From contig NZ_CP094534.1 in NCBI RefSeq assembly GCF_022811645.1, forward strand, positions 1,736,001 to 1,800,000: a stretch of 64,000 nt of DNA, given 5' to 3'. Made by a program: the position numbers and the translations under genes. Of the stretch, positions 45,469 to 52,974 are shown in pieces. The notes under the pieces were generated by a model. That model was not told where the DNA came from, ran no database searches, and saw only the letters and a program-made list of their open reading frames with translations. Every line of letters starts with the position of its first letter. The first letter of the stretch is position 1. The stretch comes from Hymenobacter monticola (GTDB taxonomy: Bacteria > Bacteroidota > Bacteroidia > Cytophagales > Hymenobacteraceae).

Positions 45469-46101
45469 TTAAACGGTAGCCGCACCGGCCTCGGCCGGCA
45501 GCAGGTTTTTGCGGCGCAACAGCGCCTCAAACAGCTTGCGGTCGTTGTCGGCGTTGAAGATTTTGAAAGGCAAATGTAAAAACACCGGCACATCAAACGT
45601 GCGCGCCAGCCACAGGCGCCACGCCGCCAGCCCGGCCGGCGGGGTGCCGGGCTTCAGGTACAGCAGGTAGGCGTCCGGGTCGCGGCGGGCCCGGTCTATC
45701 AGGTCCCAGGTCAGCTGCATGGCCTTGCCTTCCTTCTCGGGGCCTACGCGCAGCAGGAGTTGCTTGTTATCCATTTCGAACGCCATGCGCTCAAACAGCG
45801 GCTTGCTCTGCTCCATTTGCGTGATGCCCGTTACCTGCGCCGAGCGAAACAGCACAAACAGAATGGTGAGCACCACGGCCAGCGCTATCCACCACCACGA
45901 GGGCAGGAACAGGGCCGGCAGCAGCCCCAGCACAAACGGAATCAGGGCGTAGGGCCAGTCTTTTTTCCACACCTCGCCCATCACCATCTTGGTGTAGGCG
46001 TCGGTGGTCAGCTGCGTTTTCTTGGTGCGAATGGCCAGCGGCGAAGCCTGCTGCGCCTGGCGGAAACCGCCGCTTCCGCCCCGTTGGTTGGGTTGGTTCA
46101 T
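45469..46101 (-). CDS. YcxB-like membrane protein
   Basis: 210 residues. After a polar N-terminus of about 50 residues there are two hydrophobic segments (about 52-95: WPYALIPFVLGLLPALFLPS, then WWWIALAVVLTILFVLF), then a soluble C-terminal domain with a PH-like pattern (FEMDNKQLLLRVGPEK; WDLIDRARRDPDAYLLYLKPG), which recalls YcxB-family proteins. Function unknown. Confidence 0.7.
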   Translation of the reverse strand: MNQPNQRGGSGGFRQAQQASPLAIRTKKTQLTTDAYTKMVMGEVWKKDWPYALIPFVLGLLPALFLPSWWWIALAVVLTILFVLFRSAQVTGITQMEQSKPLFERMAFEMDNKQLLLRVGPEKEGKAMQLTWDLIDRARRDPDAYLLYLKPGTPPAGLAAWRLWLARTFDVPVFLHLPFKIFNADNDRKLFEALLRRKNLLPAEAGAATV

Positions 46102-46112
46102 TTACTTATTGG

Positions 46113-46205
46113 TGCTTGGATGTTGGTGCTCGGTGCTTGGCAATTGGGGGCAAGTCCAGAAGGGCAAACAGCCCGTTGTCTTCGCCAAGCACCAACATCC
46201 AAGCA
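46113..46205. repeat. Inverted repeat between nadC and the YcxB-like gene
   Basis: Perfect 18-bp arms (46113-46130 and 46188-46205, tgcttggatgttggtgct) around a 57-nt loop. The left arm is also partly repeated in tandem (ggtgcttgg). Confidence 0.8.
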
Positions 46206-46210
46206 CTGAA

Positions 46211-47077
46211 TTAATATGCTTTCAGGCTTAAATCGAGGCTTTTAATGGAGTGCGTGAGCGCCCCAACGGAAATATAGTCCACGCCCGTTTGGGCCACCTC
46301 GGCAATGGTTTGCTCCGTGATGCCGCCGCTGGCCTCGGTGGGGAAGCGGCCGGCCACCAGGGCCACGGCCTCGCGCAGCTGGTCCGGCTTCATGTTGTCG
46401 AGCATGATGCGCGTGATGCCGCCGGCGTCCAGCGCCTGCTGCACCTCGTCCAGCGAGCGGGTTTCAATTTCAATGGGCAGCTGCAGGCCTTTCTCCTTCA
46501 GGTAGGCATGCGTGGCGGCAATGGCCGCGCCAATGCTGCCGGCGTAGTCCACGTGGTTGTCCTTTAGAATAATCATGTCGAACAGCCCGTAGCGGTGGTT
46601 CACCCCGCCGCCAATGAGCACGGCCCACTTCTCGCAGAGGCGGAAGTTGGGCGTGGTTTTGCGCGTGTCGAGCAGCTTGGCGTTGGTGCTGGCAATCAGG
46701 CTGTTGAGGTGCGCGGTGTGGGTAGCAATGCCGCTCATGCGCTGCATGCAGTTGAGCACCAGCCGCTCGGCCGTGAGAATGCTGCCCGCCGGGCCTTCCA
46801 CCGTGAAGGCGATGTCGCCGTGCTTCACGCGAGTGCCGTCGGCCAGCAAGGGCGTCATCTTCAGCCTAGCGTCGACTTCCTGGAAGATGAGTGGCGCCAG
46901 CGCCATGCCGGCCAGAACGCCTTCGCCCTTCACAAGCAGGTGGGCCCGGTTGCGGGCATCGGCCGGAATGGCGGCCAGGGCCGAATGGTCGCCGTCGCCC
47001 ACATCCTCGGCCAGGGCCGTGCGGATGAAGGTGGTAAGAGCTTCGGGCGTGAGGTAAGGGGCGGGAGGAGTTTGCAC
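46211..47077 (-). CDS. nadC: Nicotinate-nucleotide pyrophosphorylase (carboxylating)
   Basis: 288 residues. It makes nicotinate mononucleotide from quinolinate and PRPP in de novo NAD synthesis. Motifs: ALAEDVGDGDHSALAAIP, AERLVLNCMQRMSGIATHT, LDTRKTTPNFRLCEKWAVLIGG (product-binding), DNHVDYAGSIGAA, EIETRSLDEVQQALDAGG, MLDNMKPDQLREAV, and SGGITEQTIAEVAQTGVDYI. I take a GTG start at 47077 (MQTPPAPYL), because a -7 box TACCTTTG occupies 47089-47082, inside a longer frame from 47128. The DUF4783 gene lies upstream on the same strand, a common neighbour in Bacteroidota. Confidence 0.94.
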   Translation of the reverse strand: MQTPPAPYLTPEALTTFIRTALAEDVGDGDHSALAAIPADARNRAHLLVKGEGVLAGMALAPLIFQEVDARLKMTPLLADGTRVKHGDIAFTVEGPAGSILTAERLVLNCMQRMSGIATHTAHLNSLIASTNAKLLDTRKTTPNFRLCEKWAVLIGGGVNHRYGLFDMIILKDNHVDYAGSIGAAIAATHAYLKEKGLQLPIEIETRSLDEVQQALDAGGITRIMLDNMKPDQLREAVALVAGRFPTEASGGITEQTIAEVAQTGVDYISVGALTHSIKSLDLSLKAY

Positions 47078-47081
47078 AGGG

Positions 47082-47089
47082 CAAAGGTA
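47082..47089 (-). promoter_or_regulatory. -7 box for nadC
   Basis: TACCTTTG on the minus strand matches TAnnTTTG exactly and ends 4 bp before the proposed GTG start; a TTTTC tract lies 19 bp upstream. The nadC message would be leaderless or nearly so. Confidence 0.6.
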
Positions 47090-47142
47090 CGGCCCTTGCG
47101 GCGGCTGGGAAAACCAGACGGAAACCAACTGGCTTCCTGAAC

Positions 47143-47236
47143 GCCGTCTGTCATCCTGAGCGCAGCGAAGGACCTTCTCACGCTAAAAGATTCTGACGTG
47201 AGAAGGTCCTTCGCTGCGCTCAGGATGACAGACGGC
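47143..47236. repeat. Perfect 40-bp inverted repeat, TCATCCTGAGCGCAGCGAAG family
   Basis: Arms 47143-47182 and 47197-47236 are perfectly complementary over 40 bp with a 14-nt loop, the strongest palindrome in the window. It lies between the DUF4783 gene terminator and nadC. Confidence 0.95.
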
Positions 47237-47260
47237 GCATAGATAACGGCCATCGGCCAC

Positions 47261-47292
47261 AAAAAAGCCCCGGCCTGATTAGGACGGGGCTT
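47261..47292 (-). terminator. Terminator of the DUF4783 gene
   Basis: Arms aagccccg and cggggctt, 12-nt loop, with a six-T run on the minus strand. Confidence 0.88.
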
Positions 47293-47295
47293 CGG

Positions 47296-47697
47296 TCATT
47301 CTTTGGTAAATTCCAGCGTATCAATCAGCGGAGTGCCACGTGAGGGCTTGAGCTTCACATAGATGCGGTAGGTGCCGCTGCGGCCCGTGTAGCGCCCGAT
47401 GGCGTATTGAATGCCGCCCTGGCTCTGGCCTTGGTGGATGAACTCGAACGTGCTGGGCGCATTCTTGGCGAAGATGTCTTTCATTACAATCTCGGCCTGC
47501 GTGGCGTTGTAGTTCTGCTTGTCACCGTCGAAGCCAATTTCCACGGTGGGGGCAAAGTACTGCGACAACTCGCGGGAAGAGCCGTTGCGCAGGGCGGCGC
47601 GAACGGCGCCGAGAACATCGGTCTGCGCATGCGCCGCGCTCGCAACGAGTAGAAAGAGCCATCCTAAAAATAGCGTCCTAACGAAATAGCGTTTCAT
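47296..47697 (-). CDS. DUF4783 domain protein, secreted
   Basis: 133 residues. Signal peptide (1-24, ending SAAHAQ), then a compact alpha+beta domain of the NTF2-like kind (LGAVRAALRNGSSRELSQYF; VEIGFDGDKQNYNATQAEIV, MKDIFAKNAPSTFEFIHQG). This matches DUF4783, a short Bacteroidota family of unknown function that often sits beside nadC. Probably periplasmic. Confidence 0.85.
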   Translation of the reverse strand: MKRYFVRTLFLGWLFLLVASAAHAQTDVLGAVRAALRNGSSRELSQYFAPTVEIGFDGDKQNYNATQAEIVMKDIFAKNAPSTFEFIHQGQSQGGIQYAIGRYTGRSGTYRIYVKLKPSRGTPLIDTLEFTKE

Positions 47698-47868
47698 TAT
47701 AAGGGTAGTAAGTGCGTCATACGCAGAAAAGTCGGAGCGAAAATGGTGCCAAGAAGTGAAGCAGACGGCAAACTAATGCAAAAAAGGCAGCACTAAACTT
47801 AATGATAAGAAAGAGAAGGCCAAGCGGCCGCAAAGTTAGATAGTTTCAACCCATAGGCGGGCTGGCCG
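47698..47868. other. Intergenic region between divergent genes
   Basis: It separates the minus-strand DUF4783 gene from gpmI. AT-rich in the centre (47755-47820); no gene seen. The gpmI promoter is at the right end. Confidence 0.4.
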
Positions 47869-47876
47869 TATCTTCG
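47844..47876 (+). promoter_or_regulatory. Promoter of gpmI
   Basis: TTTC (47844-47847), a 21-nt spacer, and -7 box TATCTTCG (47869-47876), 4 bp before the ATG at 47881. The mRNA would be nearly leaderless. Confidence 0.6.
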
Positions 47877-47880
47877 CGGC

Positions 47881-49422
47881 ATGAATAAGCAGGTTTTGTT
47901 GGTGATTTTGGATGGGTGGGGCATTGCCCCCAATACGGCCGTGTCGGCGGTGGACGCCGCTAATACGCCGTTCTATCACGAGCTGTTGCAGCGCTACCCG
48001 CACAGCAAATTGCAGGCCTCAGGCGAGGCCGTGGGCCTGCCCGAAGGCCAGATGGGCAACTCCGAAGTGGGCCACATGAACATCGGGGCCGGCCGCGTGG
48101 TCGACCAGGAGCTGGTGCGCATTGGCAAGAGCATTCGCGAGCGCAAGCTGGGCCAGATGCCCGCGCTGACGAAGGCATTTGAGTACGCCGTGGCCAACGA
48201 CAAGCCCCTGCATCTCATTGGCTTGCTGAGCGATGGCGGCGTGCACTCGCACATCGACCATGTGAAAGCCCTCTGCACCATTGCCCATGAGGCCGGCGTG
48301 CGCCGCGTGTTTGTGCACGCCTTTACGGACGGGCGCGACACCGACCCCAAGAGCGGCGTGCGCTTCATCAACGACCTGGAGCAGCACAACGAGCGCAACG
48401 GCGCCAAAATCGCTTCGGTGGTGGGCCGCTACTACGCCATGGACCGCGACCGCCGCTGGGAACGGGTGAAGGTGGCCTATGACCTGCTGGTGAACGGCGT
48501 GGGCACGCCCTCGCAAAACCTGATTCAGAGCGTGCAGGAACAGTACAAGGACGGCGTGACCGACGAGTTCCTGAAGCCCATCGTGAAAACGGGCGCCGAT
48601 GGGCAGCCGCTGGCCACCATTCAGGAGGGCGACGTGGTGCTGTGCTTCAACTTCCGCACCGACCGCGGCCGCGAAATCACGGAGGTGCTCACGCAGCAGG
48701 ACATGAACGCCTTCCAGATGCACCGCCTCAACCTGCACTACCTCACGCTGACCAACTACGACGACACGTTCGTGGGCGTGACGCCGATTTTTGAGAAGGA
48801 CAACCTGAATAATACGCTGGGCGAAGTGCTGGCCGCCAATGGCAAAACCCAGATTCGCATTGCCGAAACCGAGAAGTACCCGCACGTGACGTTCTTCTTC
48901 TCGGGCGGCCGCGAAAACGAATTTGCGGGCGAAAAGCGCATCCTGCGCCCCTCGCCCAAAGTGGCTACCTACGACCTGCAGCCCGAAATGAGCGCTGCCG
49001 ACCTGCGCGACGCCTTGGTGCCGGAGCTGCAGGCCCGCTCGGCCGACTTCGTGGTCCTCAACTTTGCCAACCCCGACATGGTGGGCCACACCGGCGTGTT
49101 TGAAGCCGTGGTGAAAGCCGTGGAAACCACCGACGCCTGCGCCCGCGCTGTGGTAGAAACCGCCCGCGCCGCCGGCTACGCCAGCATCATCATTGCCGAC
49201 CACGGCAACGCCGAGTTCATGCGCAACGCCGACGGCTCGCCCAACACGGCCCACACCACCAACCTGGTGCCCTGCATTCTGGTGGATGACAACTACCTCG
49301 GCACACTGGCCGACGGCAAGCTCGGTGACCTCGCGCCCACTATTTTGGAGCTGATGGGCGTGCCCCGGCCGCTGGAAATGACGGGCCAGAGCATCCTCCG
49401 TCCGGCCCTGCCGAATGCGTAA
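47881..49422 (+). CDS. gpmI: 2,3-bisphosphoglycerate-independent phosphoglycerate mutase
   Basis: 513 residues, usual length. It interconverts 3- and 2-phosphoglycerate in glycolysis, with two manganese ions. Metal ligand Asp11 in ILDGWGIAPN and catalytic Ser61 in GQMGNSEVGHMNIGAGR; the C-terminal metal site appears in NFANPDMVGHTG and IADHGNAEFM. The insert domain (about 80-310) has VHAFTDGRDTDP and FRTDRGREI. The next gene overlaps the last 8 bases. Confidence 0.97.
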   Translation: MNKQVLLVILDGWGIAPNTAVSAVDAANTPFYHELLQRYPHSKLQASGEAVGLPEGQMGNSEVGHMNIGAGRVVDQELVRIGKSIRERKLGQMPALTKAFEYAVANDKPLHLIGLLSDGGVHSHIDHVKALCTIAHEAGVRRVFVHAFTDGRDTDPKSGVRFINDLEQHNERNGAKIASVVGRYYAMDRDRRWERVKVAYDLLVNGVGTPSQNLIQSVQEQYKDGVTDEFLKPIVKTGADGQPLATIQEGDVVLCFNFRTDRGREITEVLTQQDMNAFQMHRLNLHYLTLTNYDDTFVGVTPIFEKDNLNNTLGEVLAANGKTQIRIAETEKYPHVTFFFSGGRENEFAGEKRILRPSPKVATYDLQPEMSAADLRDALVPELQARSADFVVLNFANPDMVGHTGVFEAVVKAVETTDACARAVVETARAAGYASIIIADHGNAEFMRNADGSPNTAHTTNLVPCILVDDNYLGTLADGKLGDLAPTILELMGVPRPLEMTGQSILRPALPNA

Positions 49423-49999
49423 GCGGGTGGTTGCCCGGCTGGCCGTGGTGCTGACCGGGCTGGGCTGGCTTTCGGCCTGCGGCGACGCGGGTCCCAGTGC
49501 GCCGGCCGCGCGCCGGCCTCTGTACTTTGATGTGAAAGGCCTGCTCGATAAGCAGGTAGCGCAGCTAACTCAGCGGAAAGCGGCCGTGACCAAGCGGGTA
49601 AGCCTGCGCGACGAAGCCACCGAAATTGCGCGGGTGCCGGGCGTGAAGTGGGCCGATGAACTGCAGATTTTCTTTCAGGCCGACATCAACAAAGCCGCCC
49701 TGCGCGGGGCCTACGTCGTCGATTCGGTGGCGCTGCCGGGCGGGCTGCTGCGCCGCACCTACACGCGCCGGCCCGGCCAGCCCAATGCCCCGGTGGCCCG
49801 CCTCGCGGTGGTGCAGCAAAACGGCGCGGCCGTAGACGTGGCCGCTACCATCGACCAGGACAACCCCTTGTTCTCAACCCGGAAACAGTTGCAGCTGCAG
49901 CTGAGCAGCGGGCAGCTACGGGCCTACAAAGTGGAGGGCACCCAGAAGCTGGTGCTGTTTGATACGCTGCGCTACGCGGCGGCGGCGCGGGTCGAGTAA
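49415..49999 (+). CDS. Lipoprotein of unknown function, overlapping gpmI
   Basis: 194 residues. Lipobox WLSAC (Cys near 22), then an unassigned alpha/beta domain (YFDVKGLLDKQVAQLTQRKA; WADELQIFFQADINKAALRG; QLQLSSGQLRAYKVEGTQ). The start codon overlaps the gpmI stop by a few bases, so it is translated from the gpmI transcript. It ends 12 bp from the convergent beta-helix gene with no clear terminator between. Confidence 0.8.
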   Translation: MRKRVVARLAVVLTGLGWLSACGDAGPSAPAARRPLYFDVKGLLDKQVAQLTQRKAAVTKRVSLRDEATEIARVPGVKWADELQIFFQADINKAALRGAYVVDSVALPGGLLRRTYTRRPGQPNAPVARLAVVQQNGAAVDVAATIDQDNPLFSTRKQLQLQLSSGQLRAYKVEGTQKLVLFDTLRYAAAARVE

Positions 50000-50011
50000 G
50001 CCAGCGAGCGG

Positions 50012-51562
50012 CTATTCGTAGGCCCCTAAATTGGGATTGGCAGCGGGAGGAGTGGGGCGCCGCGCGTTTCGCAAATCATTGAGAGGGTTGGGCACAGTTG
50101 TGCCTGCGGGCGAGGGTACGGGCGGGCGCCCTTTAGCGGGCGAAGTGTCCTGCAGCCGGTAATCGGGGCGGCTGCTGGTGAGCGTGGTGCGGACAAACAA
50201 CGGGTCCGTCACCGTTACCAGGTTAGCCAAGCCCGCGGCGCCGAGGCCCGGCTTCTTGGGGGCGTTGGTAGTGGCCTGGAAATCCTTGGTGCGCAGCAGC
50301 GTGTTGCGGATGTTGAGCGTGGCGAGGTAATCGTCGCTATTCACGAGTTCGAGCTCATTTTCGTAATTGCCCCAGATGATGCTGTTGGTCAGGTTAACGA
50401 CCAAGGGGAAATACAACGGTTTGCCTTTGTCGTCGCTCAATTCATTGGAGAAAGAAACCGACGAGGTCTGCCGCTGGAACGCAGGCGTGTAGTTGGCAAT
50501 GGTGCAAAAGTTCAGGTTGAACGTGCCGCCAAACCCACGCACAGCGTACTCGCCGCAGTTGGTGAGTAAGCAGTTAGTGGCTGTGATGGTGCTGCGCACG
50601 CCAATGATGCCGCCGGGCGGCAGGCCGGTGCCCACGTAGCTGGGATTGGAACCTGAGATGTTGCGGATAACTACATTGTCCAGCCGCAAGTCAGGCGTGT
50701 TGGCGCCCCCAACGACGGTGTTGAGCAAAGAAACGCCGAAGTTGGCGTTCTTGATTTCGGTGTAGCGGATGTCGTTGTTGCGGCTGGTAGCGGTGAAGAA
50801 AATGCCGCCCCACTGGCCGGGAATCTCATTGTAGAACGACTCCAGCCGGTCACCCCGAAAAAGCACCATGGCGCGTTTGGCCGCTGTGGTATCGCCAGTG
50901 ACGGGAGGCGTGTCGTTGATTTTTAGCGTGCCATCCACTTGGATGGTGGCCCCGGCATGGCAGTAGATGCGTGCACCCGGCTCAATTCGCAGCGTTGAAC
51001 CTGGCCCTACATACATACCGACGTCGATACCTCTATAAGGCGCATTGATGACGACGTGCGGTTTGTCGTTGCGCCAAACCCGGGTTGTATTACCTGTAAC
51101 ATCATCGCCTCGATGGAAGTAGGCATTTTGCCCGTAGGCCAACAGCTTCACGCTCTGCTCATTGCCGTTGGTGCGGAAGTTAATCAGGTCTTCCAGCAGA
51201 AACGGTTTCGTCGTGCTGTTGTCGCCGAGCACGGCGCGCACCAGCACCAGCAGGCTGTCGTTGCCCCGGATGGTGACGCCGCTGGCAGAGCTACCGGCAT
51301 CGCCATTAATAATTAGCGAATACGTCGTGCCCTGTTGGCCCGCCAGGCTCACGTCGGTTTTCACCGCGCCGCTGTTGCGGTTGTACACCCACAGCCGCTT
51401 CGTCACCGTGCGGATGGTGGTGAATACCGTGTCAAATTTCACAGAGTCGCGGTCGAACTCCAGCTTGCCCGATGTTTGCACCAGGTCTTCCTTCGGCTCG
51501 CAACCGGGCAGGAAGGTGAGGCAGCAGCTGAAGAGCAGGAACAGCGGGAAGAGGTAGCGCAT
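50012..51562 (-). CDS. Lipoprotein with right-handed beta-helix
   Basis: 516 residues from the ATG at 51562; lipobox FLPGC with Cys near residue 20. The longer frame upstream runs into a repeat element. Residues about 150-460 show the regular turns of a right-handed beta-helix (GGIFFTATSRNNDIRYTEIK, NANFGVSLLNTV; NGLLTNCGEYAVRGFGG-like turns; VNLTNSIIWGNYENELELVN). No catalytic motif of a polysaccharide lyase is recognisable. Likely exposed at the outer membrane; substrate unknown. Confidence 0.85.
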   Translation of the reverse strand: MRYLFPLFLLFSCCLTFLPGCEPKEDLVQTSGKLEFDRDSVKFDTVFTTIRTVTKRLWVYNRNSGAVKTDVSLAGQQGTTYSLIINGDAGSSASGVTIRGNDSLLVLVRAVLGDNSTTKPFLLEDLINFRTNGNEQSVKLLAYGQNAYFHRGDDVTGNTTRVWRNDKPHVVINAPYRGIDVGMYVGPGSTLRIEPGARIYCHAGATIQVDGTLKINDTPPVTGDTTAAKRAMVLFRGDRLESFYNEIPGQWGGIFFTATSRNNDIRYTEIKNANFGVSLLNTVVGGANTPDLRLDNVVIRNISGSNPSYVGTGLPPGGIIGVRSTITATNCLLTNCGEYAVRGFGGTFNLNFCTIANYTPAFQRQTSSVSFSNELSDDKGKPLYFPLVVNLTNSIIWGNYENELELVNSDDYLATLNIRNTLLRTKDFQATTNAPKKPGLGAAGLANLVTVTDPLFVRTTLTSSRPDYRLQDTSPAKGRPPVPSPAGTTVPNPLNDLRNARRPTPPAANPNLGAYE

Positions 51563-51578
51563 AGAGGCACGTGAGGCG

Positions 51579-51780
51579 GACAACTCCCCTCCTTTTTTAA
51601 GGAGGGGATGCTTGCGCGAAGCGCGAGCTGGGGTGGTAAAGTCGTTGAACGACCGTAGGCAGCAAATAGTGTGGACGCTGGCAAAGGCAGCAGAAGTCGT
51701 TCGAATATCGTTCAACGACGCGGCCACCCCCGTTTTTGCTTCGCAAAAACTCCCCTCCTCGACTGAGGAGGGGAGTTGTC
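51579..51780. repeat. Composite intergenic inverted repeat
   Basis: Outer arms gacaactcccctcc (51579-51592) and ggaggggagttgtc (51767-51780). Inside are smaller hairpins and a second inverted pair, gtcgttgaacga (51641-51652) with tcgttcaacgac (51708-51719). The inner core is shared with the repeat at 16221-16317. It separates prfA from the beta-helix lipoprotein gene. Confidence 0.8.
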
Positions 51781-51787
51781 GTTCTGC

Positions 51788-52861
51788 TTACTTCGTCACG
51801 CCCTCCTGCAGGCGCTCGGCGCTGTCGGCGATGCGGAGCTGCTCCACGAAGTCGTCCACGTTGCCTTCCATCACGCTGGCCAGGTTGTACACCGTATAGC
51901 CGATGCGGTGGTCGGTCACGCGGCCCTGCGGGTAGTTGTAGGTGCGGATTTTGTCCGAGCGGTCGCCGCCGCCAATCATGCTTTTGCGCACGGCGCCGTC
52001 GGCCTCATTTTTCTTGGCCAGCTCCATCTCGTACACGCGCGAGCGCAGCACGGCCAGGGCTTTGTCAAAGTTTTTGAGCTGCGACTTCTGGTCCTGGCAC
52101 TGGGCCACGAGGCCGGTGGGCAAGTGGGTAAGACGCACGGCCGAATAGGTGGTGTTCACAGACTGGCCACCGGGGCCGCTGGAGCAGAAGTAGTCCTTGC
52201 GGATGTCGCCCATGTTGAGCTCGATGTCGAATTCCTCGGCTTCGGGAATCACCACCACCGAGGCCACGCTGGTGTGGATGCGGCCCTGGGTTTCGGTGGC
52301 CGGCACGCGTTGCACGCGGTGCACGCCGCTCTCAAACTTGAGCTTGCCGTACACGTCCTCGCCGCGCACGGCCACGATGATTTCCTTGTAACCGCCGGCG
52401 GTGCCTTCCATGGCGTCAATCAACTCCATTTTCCAGCCCTGCTTTTCGGCGAAGCGCATGTACATGCGCTGCAGGTCGCCGGCAAAAATGGCGGCTTCGT
52501 CGCCGCCCGCGCCGGCCCGGATTTCCACGATGACGTCCTTGGAGTCGTTGGGGTCTTTGGGCAGCAGCAGGTCCTTGATGACTTCTTCGAGGCGCTCCTG
52601 CTCGGGCAGCAGCTCGTCGAGCTCGGCCTTGGCCATCTCGCGGAAGTCCTGGTCTTTCTCGGTGGCGATGACTTCGCGGGCGTTGTCGATGTTGCTGAGC
52701 ACGCCCTGGTAGTTGCGGTACTCGGCCACAATCTTGCCCAGTTCCTTGTATTCTTTGTTTAGTGCCTTATAGCGCTTTAAGTCCGACATCACGTCGGGCT
52801 GCATCAGCTCCTCGTTTACGTTCTCGTAACGTTGGTTGATGGCTTCTAATTTATCAAGCAT
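51788..52861 (-). CDS. prfA: Peptide chain release factor 1
   Basis: 357 residues, usual length. It releases peptides at UAA and UAG stops. The codon-reading motif PAT lies in [16 protein letters not shown], and the catalytic GGQ in [16 protein letters not shown]. The N-terminal coiled coil and domain 1 are normal ([20 protein letters not shown]). It is transcribed from a -7 box TATCTTTG (52897-52890), divergent from thrA. Confidence 0.97.
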   Translation of the reverse strand: MLDKLEAINQRYENVNEELMQPDVMSDLKRYKALNKEYKELGKIVAEYRNYQGVLSNIDNAREVIATEKDQDFREMAKAELDELLPEQERLEEVIKDLLLPKDPNDSKDVIVEIRAGAGGDEAAIFAGDLQRMYMRFAEKQGWKMELIDAMEGTAGGYKEIIVAVRGEDVYGKLKFESGVHRVQRVPATETQGRIHTSVASVVVIPEAEEFDIELNMGDIRKDYFCSSGPGGQSVNTTYSAVRLTHLPTGLVAQCQDQKSQLKNFDKALAVLRSRVYEMELAKKNEADGAVRKSMIGGGDRSDKIRTYNYPQGRVTDHRIGYTVYNLASVMEGNVDDFVEQLRIADSAERLQEGVTK

Positions 52862-52889
52862 CGGTGTTCGGGAATTAGTCAGTAGTTTG

Positions 52890-52897
52890 CAAAGATA
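52890..52897 (-). promoter_or_regulatory. -7 box for prfA
   Basis: TATCTTTG on the minus strand, a perfect match, 28 bp before the prfA ATG. No clear -33 element. Confidence 0.6.
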
Positions 52898-52974
52898 CTG
52901 AATCTAAACACCGCTATGTAGGCGAGGGGTTCATTCAGCATCTTCACCCAACAGCGGCCCCGCGGCCGGAGTTT

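Noticed and set aside
48019-49254. 411-residue open frame on the minus strand
   Set aside because: Antisense to gpmI, same shadow composition.
52898-52974. Threonine leader peptide or attenuator before thrA
   Set aside because: The only ATG is followed at once by TAG, and there is no Thr/Ile-rich frame or terminator/antiterminator pair.
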